A model generated the notes under the pieces. The model did no database searches. It was not told where the DNA came from and saw only the letters and a program-made list of their open reading frames with translations. A DNA stretch of 64,000 nucleotides from positions 186,001 through 250,000 of the forward strand of contig JACTMI010000010.1 of assembly GCA_014584695.1 (NCBI GenBank). Reading direction: 5' to 3'. The position numbers and the translations under genes were made by a program. Source of the stretch: Acidobacteriota bacterium (GTDB lineage Bacteria; Acidobacteriota; Thermoanaerobaculia; Multivoradales; JAGPDF01). Below are positions 36,814 through 44,254 of the stretch, piece by piece (the stretch's first letter is position 1; every line of letters begins with the position of its first letter).

Positions 36814-36903
36814 TCAGGACTTCTTCTTCTGCTTGTCCTGCTTGCTCTTCTCCTTCTGCTTCTTGCCCTTCTCCTTGTCCTTCTTGCCGCCCTTGTCGCC
36901 CAT
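36814..36903 (-). CDS. Lysine-rich 29-residue peptide
   Basis: ATG at 36903 with a good ribosome site (GGGAGG, 6 bases away), TGA at 36814. The peptide starts MGDKGGKKDKEKGKKQKEK and ends KQDKQKKKS: about half lysine, no hydrophobic stretch, presumably disordered and nucleic-acid- or ribosome-associated. Short MGDK...-type Lys-rich ORFs occur in many bacterial genomes with no known role. Clean start signals make it a likely real gene. Confidence 0.65.
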   Translation of the reverse strand: MGDKGGKKDKEKGKKQKEKSKQDKQKKKS

Positions 36904-37197
36904 CGTGAACCTCCCGGTTCAGTTGGAATCGAGCGCGCCGTCGCGCGCGGTTCCGTCGACTGCGGCGGAATATGCCAGAAGTCGCCGCTCCTTGTCGCGC
37001 CTCGGCGCGCTGCTCGAGACTCCCGGAGGGGTCGGGGCCAAGTCCGCCCTCCGACCTGACCTCGCAAGTCGGGCTGCCGTCGAGGACGCGTGTCGTGCTC
37101 CTGCGCCCAGATGATCGGCTGGGCCCGCGTCCAGACGCCCCGCCCTCTCCTTCCCCGATCTCCAGAGGTCGCCAGGATCGCCGCTCCCGCGACCTCG
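36904..37197. other. Intergenic region, no gene recognised
   Basis: About 290 bases between the Lys-rich peptide start and the stop of the PLP enzyme gene. Frames here are only shadows of GC bias. No promoter, RNA or repeat could be recognised beyond the ribosome site of the peptide gene at its left edge. Confidence 0.5.
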
Positions 37198-38412
37198 TCA
37201 GCGAATCGAAAGCGCGGGCTTGGTGATCTCCACGCGCGCGAGCGCCGCGGCGAGATCGCCGCGCAGGTCGTCGAGATCCTCGCAGCCCACCGCCAAGCGC
37301 ACCAAGCCGGGGGTGATCCCCTGGCGGAGCTGCTCCGCCTCGGGCACGGCCTTGTGGGTCATCGAGGCCGGGTGCTCGATCAGCGACTCGACGCCGCCGA
37401 GCGAGACCGCGAGCGTGATGAGACGGACGGAGTTCATCAGGCGCCGGCCGGCCTCGACGCCGCCCGTGAGCTCGAAGGCGATCACCGAGCCCGGACCGGA
37501 CATCTGCCGCCGCGCGAGCTCGTATTGGGGGTGCGAAGGGAGGCCCGGGTAACGGACCCCCGCGATCTCCGGGCGCTTCTCGAGCCACGACGCGAGGGCC
37601 AGGGCGTTCGCCTGCGCGCGCTCGACGCGCATGCCGAGCGTGCGGATGCCGCGTAGCACCAGCCACGCCTGGTGCGGGTCCATGGTCAGGCCGTAGTGCC
37701 GAGCTGCGTCGCGGCAAACCGAGAGCAGCCCGGGATGGCGGGCGACCACGACGCCCGCAACCACGTCTCCGTGGCCGTTGAGCGACTTGGTCATCGAGTG
37801 CAGAACGATCTCCGCGCCCTGCTCGAGCGGCCGCTGAAGATAGGGGCCCGCGAATGTGTTGTCGACCACCAGCGGCACCCCCGCCTCGCGCGCGACCGCC
37901 GCCGCCATCTCGAGATCGACCAGCGCCAGGGTCGGGTTGGCGGGCGTCTCGGCCAGGATCATGCGGGTCTCGGGGCGCACCGCGCCGGCCAGCGCGATCG
38001 CGTCCTCGGCTGCGACGAAGCTCGTCGCGACGCCGAAGCCCGCCAGCCGCTGCTCGAGCAGGCTCGAGGTCGGCCCGTAGAGTGGGTGGGTCGCCACCAC
38101 GTGGTTCCCCTGCTTGAGCAGCGCGAGCAGCACCGTGCTCACCGCGGCCATGCCGGTCGCGGTGCCGACTGCGCCGCAGCCCCCCTCGAGGTCGGCGACG
38201 CAGCGCTCGAGTGCCTCGATCGTCGGGTTGCCGAGCCGCGTGTAGATCGGACCGGGACTCGAGCCCGAGAAGCGGGCAGCGCCCTCTTCGGCGGAGGGGA
38301 AGGCGAAGGTCGAAGACTGGTAGATGGGCATCGAGACCGCGCCATGGTGCTCGGCCGGATCGAACCCTGCGTGCACCGCGGTGGTGTGGATCCCCCTGTG
38401 CTGGTCGGCCAT
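37198..38412 (-). CDS. PLP-dependent Cys/Met-metabolism enzyme (cystathionine gamma-synthase/lyase or methionine gamma-lyase)
   Basis: A 404-residue fold-type I enzyme of the trans-sulfuration family. It opens [20 protein letters not shown], has [27 protein letters not shown] and the PLP lysine in [11 protein letters not shown] (Lys209), then [17 protein letters not shown]. Within the family, synthase, gamma-lyase and methionine gamma-lyase cannot be separated safely by eye. The ATG at 38412 sits behind GGGAGGGA. It is divergent from threonine synthase, with REP 4 between them. Confidence 0.9.
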   Translation of the reverse strand: MADQHRGIHTTAVHAGFDPAEHHGAVSMPIYQSSTFAFPSAEEGAARFSGSSPGPIYTRLGNPTIEALERCVADLEGGCGAVGTATGMAAVSTVLLALLKQGNHVVATHPLYGPTSSLLEQRLAGFGVATSFVAAEDAIALAGAVRPETRMILAETPANPTLALVDLEMAAAVAREAGVPLVVDNTFAGPYLQRPLEQGAEIVLHSMTKSLNGHGDVVAGVVVARHPGLLSVCRDAARHYGLTMDPHQAWLVLRGIRTLGMRVERAQANALALASWLEKRPEIAGVRYPGLPSHPQYELARRQMSGPGSVIAFELTGGVEAGRRLMNSVRLITLAVSLGGVESLIEHPASMTHKAVPEAEQLRQGITPGLVRLAVGCEDLDDLRGDLAAALARVEITKPALSIR

Positions 38413-38521
38413 TTGTCCCTCCCCCGACTCCAGCCCCGCCGGATGGGCGGGGCACCCCCCCATCCTGGCCCCGGCGCCAGCCCGGCGCACCGCCCGCCGG
38501 AGCGGGGAAAGGAAAGTGGGG

Positions 38522-38569
38522 AAAATGGGGACAGGCACGCAATACCTATTGCGTGCCTGTCCCCATTTT
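38522..38569. repeat. REP-like palindrome 4
   Basis: A perfect 23-bp inverted repeat (38522-38544 and 38547-38569) with a CC loop, core GGGGACAGGCACGCAATA, followed by a T tract. It sits in the divergent intergenic region of the PLP enzyme and threonine synthase genes. Confidence 0.95.
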
Positions 38570-38602
38570 TTTCATTTTTCTCGGGTCGCGTAGGCTCCGG
38601 CC

Positions 38603-39772
38603 ATGAGCTTCGTGACCCATCTCGAGTGCTCGGCGACGGGTACGCACCAAGCGGCGAACGAGATCGCGACGGTATCGGCCGCAGGCAAACCGCTCTGGGT
38701 GCGCTACGACCTCGAGGCAGTTCGACGGGCGCTCCCGCGGGAGGCTCTGGCGGCGCGGCCGGCGGAGCTCTGGCGCTACCAAGAGCTGCTGCCACTGCCG
38801 GACGGAGTCGAGCCGATCCGCCTCGGCGAGACTCTGACGCCGCTCGTGCCGCTCGACGAGCTGGGGCGTGAGACGGGGTGCGGCGAGCTGCTGGTCAAGG
38901 ACGAGGGGCGCCTGCCCACCGGCTCGTTCAAGGCACGGGGGCTGGCCCTCGCGGTGGTCATGGCGCGCCGGTTCGGCGTCGAGGCCCTGGCGATGCCGAC
39001 CAACGGCAACGCCGGCGCCGCGCTCGCGGCCTACGCCGCGCGCGCCGGGATCGAGGCCCACTGCTTCTGCCCGGCCGGAACGCCGCGCGCGAACCTGGAG
39101 GAGATCGCCTTCCACGGAGCCCGGCTCACGGTGGTCGACGGGCTGATCGACGACTGCGGAGCGCTGGTCGTCGAGGGCGAGCGCGCGGGACTTTGGTTCA
39201 ATTGCGCCACGCTGCGCGAGCCCTATCGCATCGAAGGCAAGAAGACGATGGGGCTCGAGCTCGCCGAGCAGCTCGACTGGACCCTGCCCGACGCGATCTT
39301 CTACCCCACCGGCGGCGGCACCGGACTGATCGGCATGTGGAAGGCATTCGCCGAGCTCGAGGCGCTCGGCTGGATCGGCGCCGAGAGGCCGCGGATGTTC
39401 GCCGTGCAGTCGACCGGCTGCGCGCCGATCGTGCGTGCCTTCGACCGGGGCGAACGCCACGCCGATCGCTGGGAGGGGGCGTCGACCCTCGCCCACGGCA
39501 TCTGCGTGCCACGCGCGCTCGGCGACTTCCTGATCCTCAACGCGGTGCGCGCCTCGGGCGGCGCGGCGCTCGCGGTGAGCGAGGAGGCGATCGTCGCCGC
39601 CTGGCGCGAAGCCGCGCGCCGCGACGGCGTCGCGCTCTGCCCCGAAGGGGCTGCCACCCTGGCGGCGCTGCGCCTCGCCCGCGAGCGCGGCCTCGTCGCC
39701 CCTGGCGAGCGCGTCGTCCTCTTCAACTGCGCGACCGCGTCGAAGTACCCGCTGCCGGGCCCAGAGGCGTAA
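38603..39772 (+). CDS. thrC: Threonine synthase
   Basis: A 389-residue fold-type II PLP enzyme converting O-phosphohomoserine to threonine. The PLP lysine is in PTGSFKARG (Lys110). PTNGNAGAALAAYAARAG is the phosphate/aspartate-binding helix and YPTGGGTGLIG the PLP-phosphate loop; SATGTHQAAN at the start is a zinc-less version of the usual N-terminal tag. Length and motifs fit the class of threonine synthases related to the plant type. Another beta-replacing PLP enzyme is less likely. REP 4 lies upstream. Confidence 0.88.
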   Translation: MSFVTHLECSATGTHQAANEIATVSAAGKPLWVRYDLEAVRRALPREALAARPAELWRYQELLPLPDGVEPIRLGETLTPLVPLDELGRETGCGELLVKDEGRLPTGSFKARGLALAVVMARRFGVEALAMPTNGNAGAALAAYAARAGIEAHCFCPAGTPRANLEEIAFHGARLTVVDGLIDDCGALVVEGERAGLWFNCATLREPYRIEGKKTMGLELAEQLDWTLPDAIFYPTGGGTGLIGMWKAFAELEALGWIGAERPRMFAVQSTGCAPIVRAFDRGERHADRWEGASTLAHGICVPRALGDFLILNAVRASGGAALAVSEEAIVAAWREAARRDGVALCPEGAATLAALRLARERGLVAPGERVVLFNCATASKYPLPGPEA

Positions 39773-39791
39773 CCGGTCAACGGGTCGGCGC

Positions 39792-40391
39792 TCACGGCGC
39801 GGCGGGAGGGAGCGCGGGTGGGATCGGGTCGGGGACGCGGTTCGAGATCGCGGGGATCGAGCGCAGGTAGGCGAAGATTGCCGCCAAGTCCTCGTCGCTC
39901 GCCTGGCCGATGCCCGGCCAGGGCATCGGCGGTAGCAGCTCGCGGCCGATGCCGCGCTGCCGGCCGCCGCGCAGCGTGGTGACGAACTCCCTCTCGGTCC
40001 AGCTGCCCAGACCGGTCTCCTCGTCGGGCGTCAGGTTGCGCGTGAAACTGACTCCCCAGGGGCCCGCCCAGGCGGTGAAAGTCGCCGACCAGACGCCCTC
40101 CCAGGGTCCGGCACCGAGCGCCGGCGCGGCCGGGAGCGTGAGCTGCTGGGGGTGGCCCGAGAGCATTCGGCTCATGTCGGGCTCGGGTCCGTTCTCCCCC
40201 ATCTTCCAAGGCGTGTGGCAGTCGTTGCAGCCGCCGAAGGTGACGAGATAGCGGCCACGCTCGACTTTGGCGGCGTCGGCGCTCGCTTCGACGACGGCCG
40301 CGGAGGCGACTTCCTCTGCGAGCGTGGCGTCAGCCGTGAGTGCCATCAGAGCGAGCAAGGCGACGGGGACTCCGAGACGGTGCTGGTTCAT
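39792..40391 (-). CDS. Monoheme c-type cytochrome
   Basis: A 199-residue exported cytochrome. The signal peptide MNQHRLGVPVALLALMALTA is followed by ERGRYLVTFGGCNDCHTPW with the heme motif CNDCH (55-59) and a C-terminal PMPWPGIGQASDEDLAAIFAYLRSI containing the likely Met ligand. The ATG overlaps the stop of the upstream diheme protein by 4 bases and is preceded by AGGAGG, so the two form an operon. It resembles the cytochrome subunit serving molybdenum hydroxylases and alcohol dehydrogenases. Confidence 0.9.
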   Translation of the reverse strand: MNQHRLGVPVALLALMALTADATLAEEVASAAVVEASADAAKVERGRYLVTFGGCNDCHTPWKMGENGPEPDMSRMLSGHPQQLTLPAAPALGAGPWEGVWSATFTAWAGPWGVSFTRNLTPDEETGLGSWTEREFVTTLRGGRQRGIGRELLPPMPWPGIGQASDEDLAAIFAYLRSIPAISNRVPDPIPPALPPAAP

Positions 40392-41569
40392 GGCTCGACC
40401 TCCTGGGTGAGCTCGCTCGCGAGAGCGAGAGAATGGACATGGGCTGCACGCGGCGCGACGGGAGAGGCCGCGAGGTCCTCGGTGATCCACCGCGTGACCA
40501 AGGCGAGCGCCTCCTGGTCGACGAGGCGCGTCCCCAGGGGCGGCATCTGCCGCGTCGGGTCGCGGCTCGCGATGCGCGCGACCAAGAGGCTCGCTTCGGG
40601 AGATCCGGCGACGATGCGGGAGTCGATCGCGGTGCCGGTCGGCCGGTACTGGCTCTCGTGGCCGACGGCGCTGGCAAGCGCCGCGCAGGTGCCGTCGACC
40701 TTCACGGTCAGGAAGAGGCCGAGGTTGGCGATCGGGCTCTGCTCGTTGTGGCAGTGGGCGCAGTTGGCGTGCAAGTAGCCGAGCGCGGCCCGCGCCGTAG
40801 GCGTCTCGGCACGAACTCGTGGGGCATGGGCCACGACCTCCGGCGGCAGCTTGACGACGACTCCGCGGCGGACGAGCTCGGCGAGATCGAGCGACCCCGG
40901 TTCCGGAAGTGTGGCGTGCGGCGCGAGAGGGTCGCGATCGCTCGAGAGCTGGAGCGCGGAGAAACCCAGCACCGGGGTGGCGCCGCTCTCGTGGCAAGCG
41001 TGGCAATCGGCGACGCTCGGCAGGGAATAGGGCACGCCCGGCCGGCTCTCGGCGGCACGTCTGACGCCGCGCGCGGGAGCGAGCAGCGCCTCGGTCTCAT
41101 CGGCGTTCCAGCGGTAGGTCGCGTAGAGCCACTCGCCGCTCGCGGTCCGCTCCATGTATCGAGTCTCGATCCGGCGCTCGAAGGAGAATTCCTTCCACAT
41201 CCGCGTGCCGATCGGCAGGATCCAGGCGTCGGGATCGGCGGCGTCGATCGCCGCTCCCTCCGGCAGTTGAATCCAGCGCCGCTTGGTCGCGCCGTCGGTC
41301 CAGAGCGGATACTGCGGAGAGAAGGGGCGAACACCCGGCGCCAGGGATCTCGCCGCCGGGTCAGCATAGAGGCCGGTGTCGGCGAGGCTCGGTGGCGGCC
41401 CCGGAGCGGGCGCGGCGGCCAACAAGGACGAGGCGAGGAGCACCGCCACGACCGCGGTGTGCTGGCCGCGACCCGCCCCCGAGCGGTAGCGATCGCCCAA
41501 CGACTGCACCATCCTCCTCTTCCGTTCCCCCGCGGAAGCCTGGGGCATCCAACCCAGCAGCCGATTCAA
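40388..41569 (-). CDS. Diheme c-type cytochrome of the SO2930-like type
   Basis: A 393-residue exported protein. The region TGLYADPAARSLAPGVRPFSPQYPLWTDGA is the typical N-terminal module of this cytochrome type. Two heme motifs follow: CHACH (189-193) and CAHCH (270-274), with a CxxxMPPLGT segment near the end (RQMPPLGTRLVD) as a probable Met ligand. The true start may be Met20 (41512), which puts the hydrophobic signal (VVAVLLASSLLAAAPA) closer to the N-terminus. It is co-translated with the monoheme gene downstream. Confidence 0.85.
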   Translation of the reverse strand: MNRLLGWMPQASAGERKRRMVQSLGDRYRSGAGRGQHTAVVAVLLASSLLAAAPAPGPPPSLADTGLYADPAARSLAPGVRPFSPQYPLWTDGATKRRWIQLPEGAAIDAADPDAWILPIGTRMWKEFSFERRIETRYMERTASGEWLYATYRWNADETEALLAPARGVRRAAESRPGVPYSLPSVADCHACHESGATPVLGFSALQLSSDRDPLAPHATLPEPGSLDLAELVRRGVVVKLPPEVVAHAPRVRAETPTARAALGYLHANCAHCHNEQSPIANLGLFLTVKVDGTCAALASAVGHESQYRPTGTAIDSRIVAGSPEASLLVARIASRDPTRQMPPLGTRLVDQEALALVTRWITEDLAASPVAPRAAHVHSLALASELTQEVEP

Positions 41570-41598
41570 GATATGCGAGCACCCTACCAGAAGCGTCG

Positions 41599-41650
41599 AA
41601 AATTGGGGACAGGCACGCCTTCTTCGTAAGTCGTGCCTGTCCCCAATTTT
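41599..41650. repeat. REP-like palindrome 5
   Basis: 19-bp perfect arms (41599-41617 and 41632-41650), core AATTGGGGACAGGCACG, with a 14-base loop different from the other copies. It lies 10 bases after the stop of the lipoprotein hydrolase gene. Confidence 0.93.
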
Positions 41651-41660
41651 TCTGACGGGG

Positions 41661-42632
41661 TCACGGGGTGGCGGGGAGGAACCCCAGGAGGACGTCGCGG
41701 AAGCGGGCGGGCTCTTCGACGGGGCTGAAGTGGCCGGAGTGCTCGAAGAGGACGTAGCGCGCGTCGGGGAGGCCGTCGGCGAGCTCCTTCACTTTCGCCG
41801 GCGGGGTCAGGTCGGCGGCGCCGGCGATCACCAGGCTGGGGACGGTGATCGCGGCCAGGCGGTCGCGGACGTCGAAGGTCGGGCTGGCGCGGTCGGTGTA
41901 GTCCGCGTGGGCGGCGCTGAACTGAGCGGAGCGGAAGATCTCCCAAAGGGCCGGGCCGTGGGTCTCCGGTGCCGCCATCATCTCCGGGAAGTACTCCTCG
42001 ATCCAAAAGGTCTTCCCGAGCTCGGTCCTCTCCGGCCAGCCGAGCTCCGGCGCGGCGACCCTCTGCTGGTGCGCCATCCAGCGCTGCATCAGGCCGGGGT
42101 GCGACTCCGCGAAACGCTGCATGTCCTCCGCGCCGAACGAGGCGACGCCGTGGACGAAGATCGCGGAGTGGAGCGTCTCGGGGCGCTCGGCGGCGAGCAT
42201 CACGAGGTTCATGGCGCCGTTCGACCAGCCGATGGCGTGGACCTTGTCGAGCCCGAGATGGTCGCGCACGGCGTGAAAGTCCTCGCGCACGGCCGCCATG
42301 CCCATGTCCTCTTCCTGCGCGACCGGGCTCGAGCGGCCCATGCCGCGCGGGTCGAAGTAGACCATCGTCAGATCGGCTTCGAGCGGCCGGTAGAGACCAC
42401 GCAGACCTTCGAGCGAGAGTCCCCACGAGTTGGACAGGTGCATCACGACCGGACCCTTCCCGTGGACCTCGTAGTGGATCGTGCGGCCAGCGACGGCGAG
42501 CTCGAAGCTGCCGTTGGCGAGCCCCGACGGCGCGGCAGCCGCCGGCTCCGGCTCCTTCGCCGGGGTCTGGCCGCAGCCCGCGAGCAGGCCAAGCGAGACA
42601 ACGAGAAACGGGGCGGCGAGGCGTCGAAACAT
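41661..42632 (-). CDS. Lipoprotein alpha/beta hydrolase (proline-iminopeptidase-like)
   Basis: A 323-residue protein with a lipoprotein signal (VVSLGLLAGCG, lipid Cys20). HG-type oxyanion strand GKGPVVMHLSNSWG, YFDPRGMGRSS as the family landmark, nucleophile elbow GWSNGA, acid in VIAGAADLTPP and His in EHSGHFSPVEEP: a complete triad. The RGxGxS and C-terminal GHxxxxE patterns fit the S33/proline iminopeptidase-like group. It is enclosed by REP 5 downstream and REP 6 upstream. Confidence 0.88.
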   Translation of the reverse strand: MFRRLAAPFLVVSLGLLAGCGQTPAKEPEPAAAAPSGLANGSFELAVAGRTIHYEVHGKGPVVMHLSNSWGLSLEGLRGLYRPLEADLTMVYFDPRGMGRSSPVAQEEDMGMAAVREDFHAVRDHLGLDKVHAIGWSNGAMNLVMLAAERPETLHSAIFVHGVASFGAEDMQRFAESHPGLMQRWMAHQQRVAAPELGWPERTELGKTFWIEEYFPEMMAAPETHGPALWEIFRSAQFSAAHADYTDRASPTFDVRDRLAAITVPSLVIAGAADLTPPAKVKELADGLPDARYVLFEHSGHFSPVEEPARFRDVLLGFLPATP

Positions 42633-42656
42633 GGCGATCCTCCAGTTAGAGAAAAA

Positions 42657-42695
42657 CGGGGACAGGCACGCTTTTCATATTGCGTGCCTGTCCCG
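42657..42695. repeat. REP-like palindrome 6
   Basis: 14-15-bp arms (CGGGGACAGGCACGC from 42657 and GCGTGCCTGTCCCG to 42695) with one extra G on the left arm and a loop TTTTCATATT. It lies between the start of the hydrolase gene and the stop of the beta-helix gene. Confidence 0.9.
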
Positions 42696-42709
42696 ATCTC
42701 CCGCCCGGT

Positions 42710-44143
42710 CTAGTCGACGGCGAGGGACCAGGCGCGGGTGTCGGCGCGCTCGAAGCCGTCGGCGAAGATGGCGCCGCGCTCGAGCGCTCCCTGGTCGGGC
42801 AGGGCTCCGACGATGCGGCTCGCGTGAGCCAGATCGAAGGGGCCGAGGCCACCGGCAGGCGATGCCGTGCCGGCGCCGACCGCCGGCGAAAGCGCGGACA
42901 GGCGGTAGTCGCCGGCACCCGGGGCGACGAACAGCGGATCGACCCCCACCAAGTTGAACGAACCGGTCGCGGCGCCCCCGGTGAAGACCACGTCGCCCCC
43001 GGCGTTGTCCCACGCGATCGAGTTGGTCAGCACCACCGAGCCGGGGGCGCCCGCGAACAGGAAGGCGCCGAGGGACTCGTGCCCGGTGATCGTGAGGTTG
43101 GTCAGGCGAACCGTCGAGGTGTTGGTGCCGAGATCGAGCCCCACTCCGCCGCGAGCCACCAGCGAGTCCGTCAGGTTCACGCTACCGCCGAAGAGGTTGA
43201 GGCGCACCTGGGCCGTGTCGTCGCCGGTCCCATTCCAGTTGTCGGTGATCTCGAGCCGGCGCAGCGTCAGCACGCCGCTCTCGTTGGCGCCGAGATCGAT
43301 GCCGTGCCCCCAGACCTCCCCGGCGCCCGCGGTGTCACCGTGGTTGTCGGTGATGAGGAAGTCCTCGATCTCGAGGAGCGCGGAGTCCGACACGGTGGCT
43401 TGAATGCCGCCGCCGCGCCGCTGCGACCCGCCGGTGAGGGCGTTGCCGCTCGCGACGCCGTGGCGCACCAGGACCTGGGACGATCCGGAGGCTCCGATGT
43501 GGGCGCCGCCGCCCAGGGGCGCCCCGATCGAGTCGTCGATCTCGACATCGTTGCCGGTGAAGGAGACCCCGGCGACCCGGATCTGGCCGCTGCCGACCGC
43601 GAAGAGCGCGGCCCCGCCGCCGGTGGCACCGAACGTGCCTTGGGTGGTCGTGGTGAGGTTCGAGTCGAAATGGCAGTCCTCGAGCGTCGCCGCGGTGCCG
43701 TTGACGCCCAGGTAGAGCCCGCCCCCGGCCCAGGGCGAGCTGTCGACCCGGCCGTTGCGGAAGGTCAGGCCGCGCAGCACCAGCTCACCCGCGGTGATGA
43801 ACCCGGTCATCAGGACCCTGCCCGTCCCGCCGCCGTCGAGCACCGTCGCGCCGGGCGACTCGTCGCGCACGGCGTAAGCGGCGTCCCAGCCGCCCGAGAT
43901 CTCCAAGCGGCCGCCGAGGTCGGAGTCGAACAGCTCCAGGTGCTCGAAGAAGGTCGTGGCACGGAGCCGGAGCTCGTCGTCCTGCGGCGTCGCCTGGGCG
44001 GCGTCGATCGCCTCCTGCACCGTAGCGAAGGCCCCGCCGGGACCGACGGTAAGAATGGCCGCAGCCGCCGGGTCTCCGAGCGCGAAAAGCGCGCCGAGTG
44101 CCATGAGCACGACGAGCGCGAGCGCTTCGTGAGTTTTCGTCAC
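42710..44143 (-). CDS. Secreted right-handed beta-helix protein
   Basis: A 477-residue exported protein. GTG at 44143 is chosen because AGGAGG lies 8 bases upstream and the signal peptide follows directly (LALVVLMALGALFALGDPAAAA); the longer frame to 44233 lacks these. The mature part opens GPGGAFATVQEAIDAAQ, the usual lead-in to parallel beta-helices, then many short repeats rich in Asn/Gly (GGGLYLGVNG, GGGAHIGASG, ITDNWNG). The end IFADGFERADTRAWS... carries the C-terminal motif shared in this window. Surface adhesion or polysaccharide binding is possible but unproven. Confidence 0.82.
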   Translation of the reverse strand: MTKTHEALALVVLMALGALFALGDPAAAAILTVGPGGAFATVQEAIDAAQATPQDDELRLRATTFFEHLELFDSDLGGRLEISGGWDAAYAVRDESPGATVLDGGGTGRVLMTGFITAGELVLRGLTFRNGRVDSSPWAGGGLYLGVNGTAATLEDCHFDSNLTTTTQGTFGATGGGAALFAVGSGQIRVAGVSFTGNDVEIDDSIGAPLGGGAHIGASGSSQVLVRHGVASGNALTGGSQRRGGGIQATVSDSALLEIEDFLITDNHGDTAGAGEVWGHGIDLGANESGVLTLRRLEITDNWNGTGDDTAQVRLNLFGGSVNLTDSLVARGGVGLDLGTNTSTVRLTNLTITGHESLGAFLFAGAPGSVVLTNSIAWDNAGGDVVFTGGAATGSFNLVGVDPLFVAPGAGDYRLSALSPAVGAGTASPAGGLGPFDLAHASRIVGALPDQGALERGAIFADGFERADTRAWSLAVD

Positions 44144-44212
44144 TGGCAGCCTCCTCTCGAGGACCGATGCGGCTGATCTCGCACTGTTCCCAGTCACACG
44201 GGCTCTCTCGAT

Positions 44213-44231
44213 GTTACGCAAGATCCGTAAC
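44213..44231. promoter_or_regulatory. Inverted repeat upstream of the beta-helix gene
   Basis: GTTACG (44213-44218) and CGTAAC (44226-44231), a perfect 6-bp inverted repeat with a 7-base spacer in an AT-richer stretch. It lies 70 bases upstream of the beta-helix start and just after the molybdenum hydroxylase stop. It could be an operator or a weak terminator; no -10/-35 pair is certain. Confidence 0.35.
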
Positions 44232-44254
44232 ACGAACGCAACAGGGGGCCCGCG

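Noticed and set aside
34431-42695. CRISPR array
   Set aside because: The repeats are palindromes kilobases apart with genes between them; there are no regular spacers and no cas genes.
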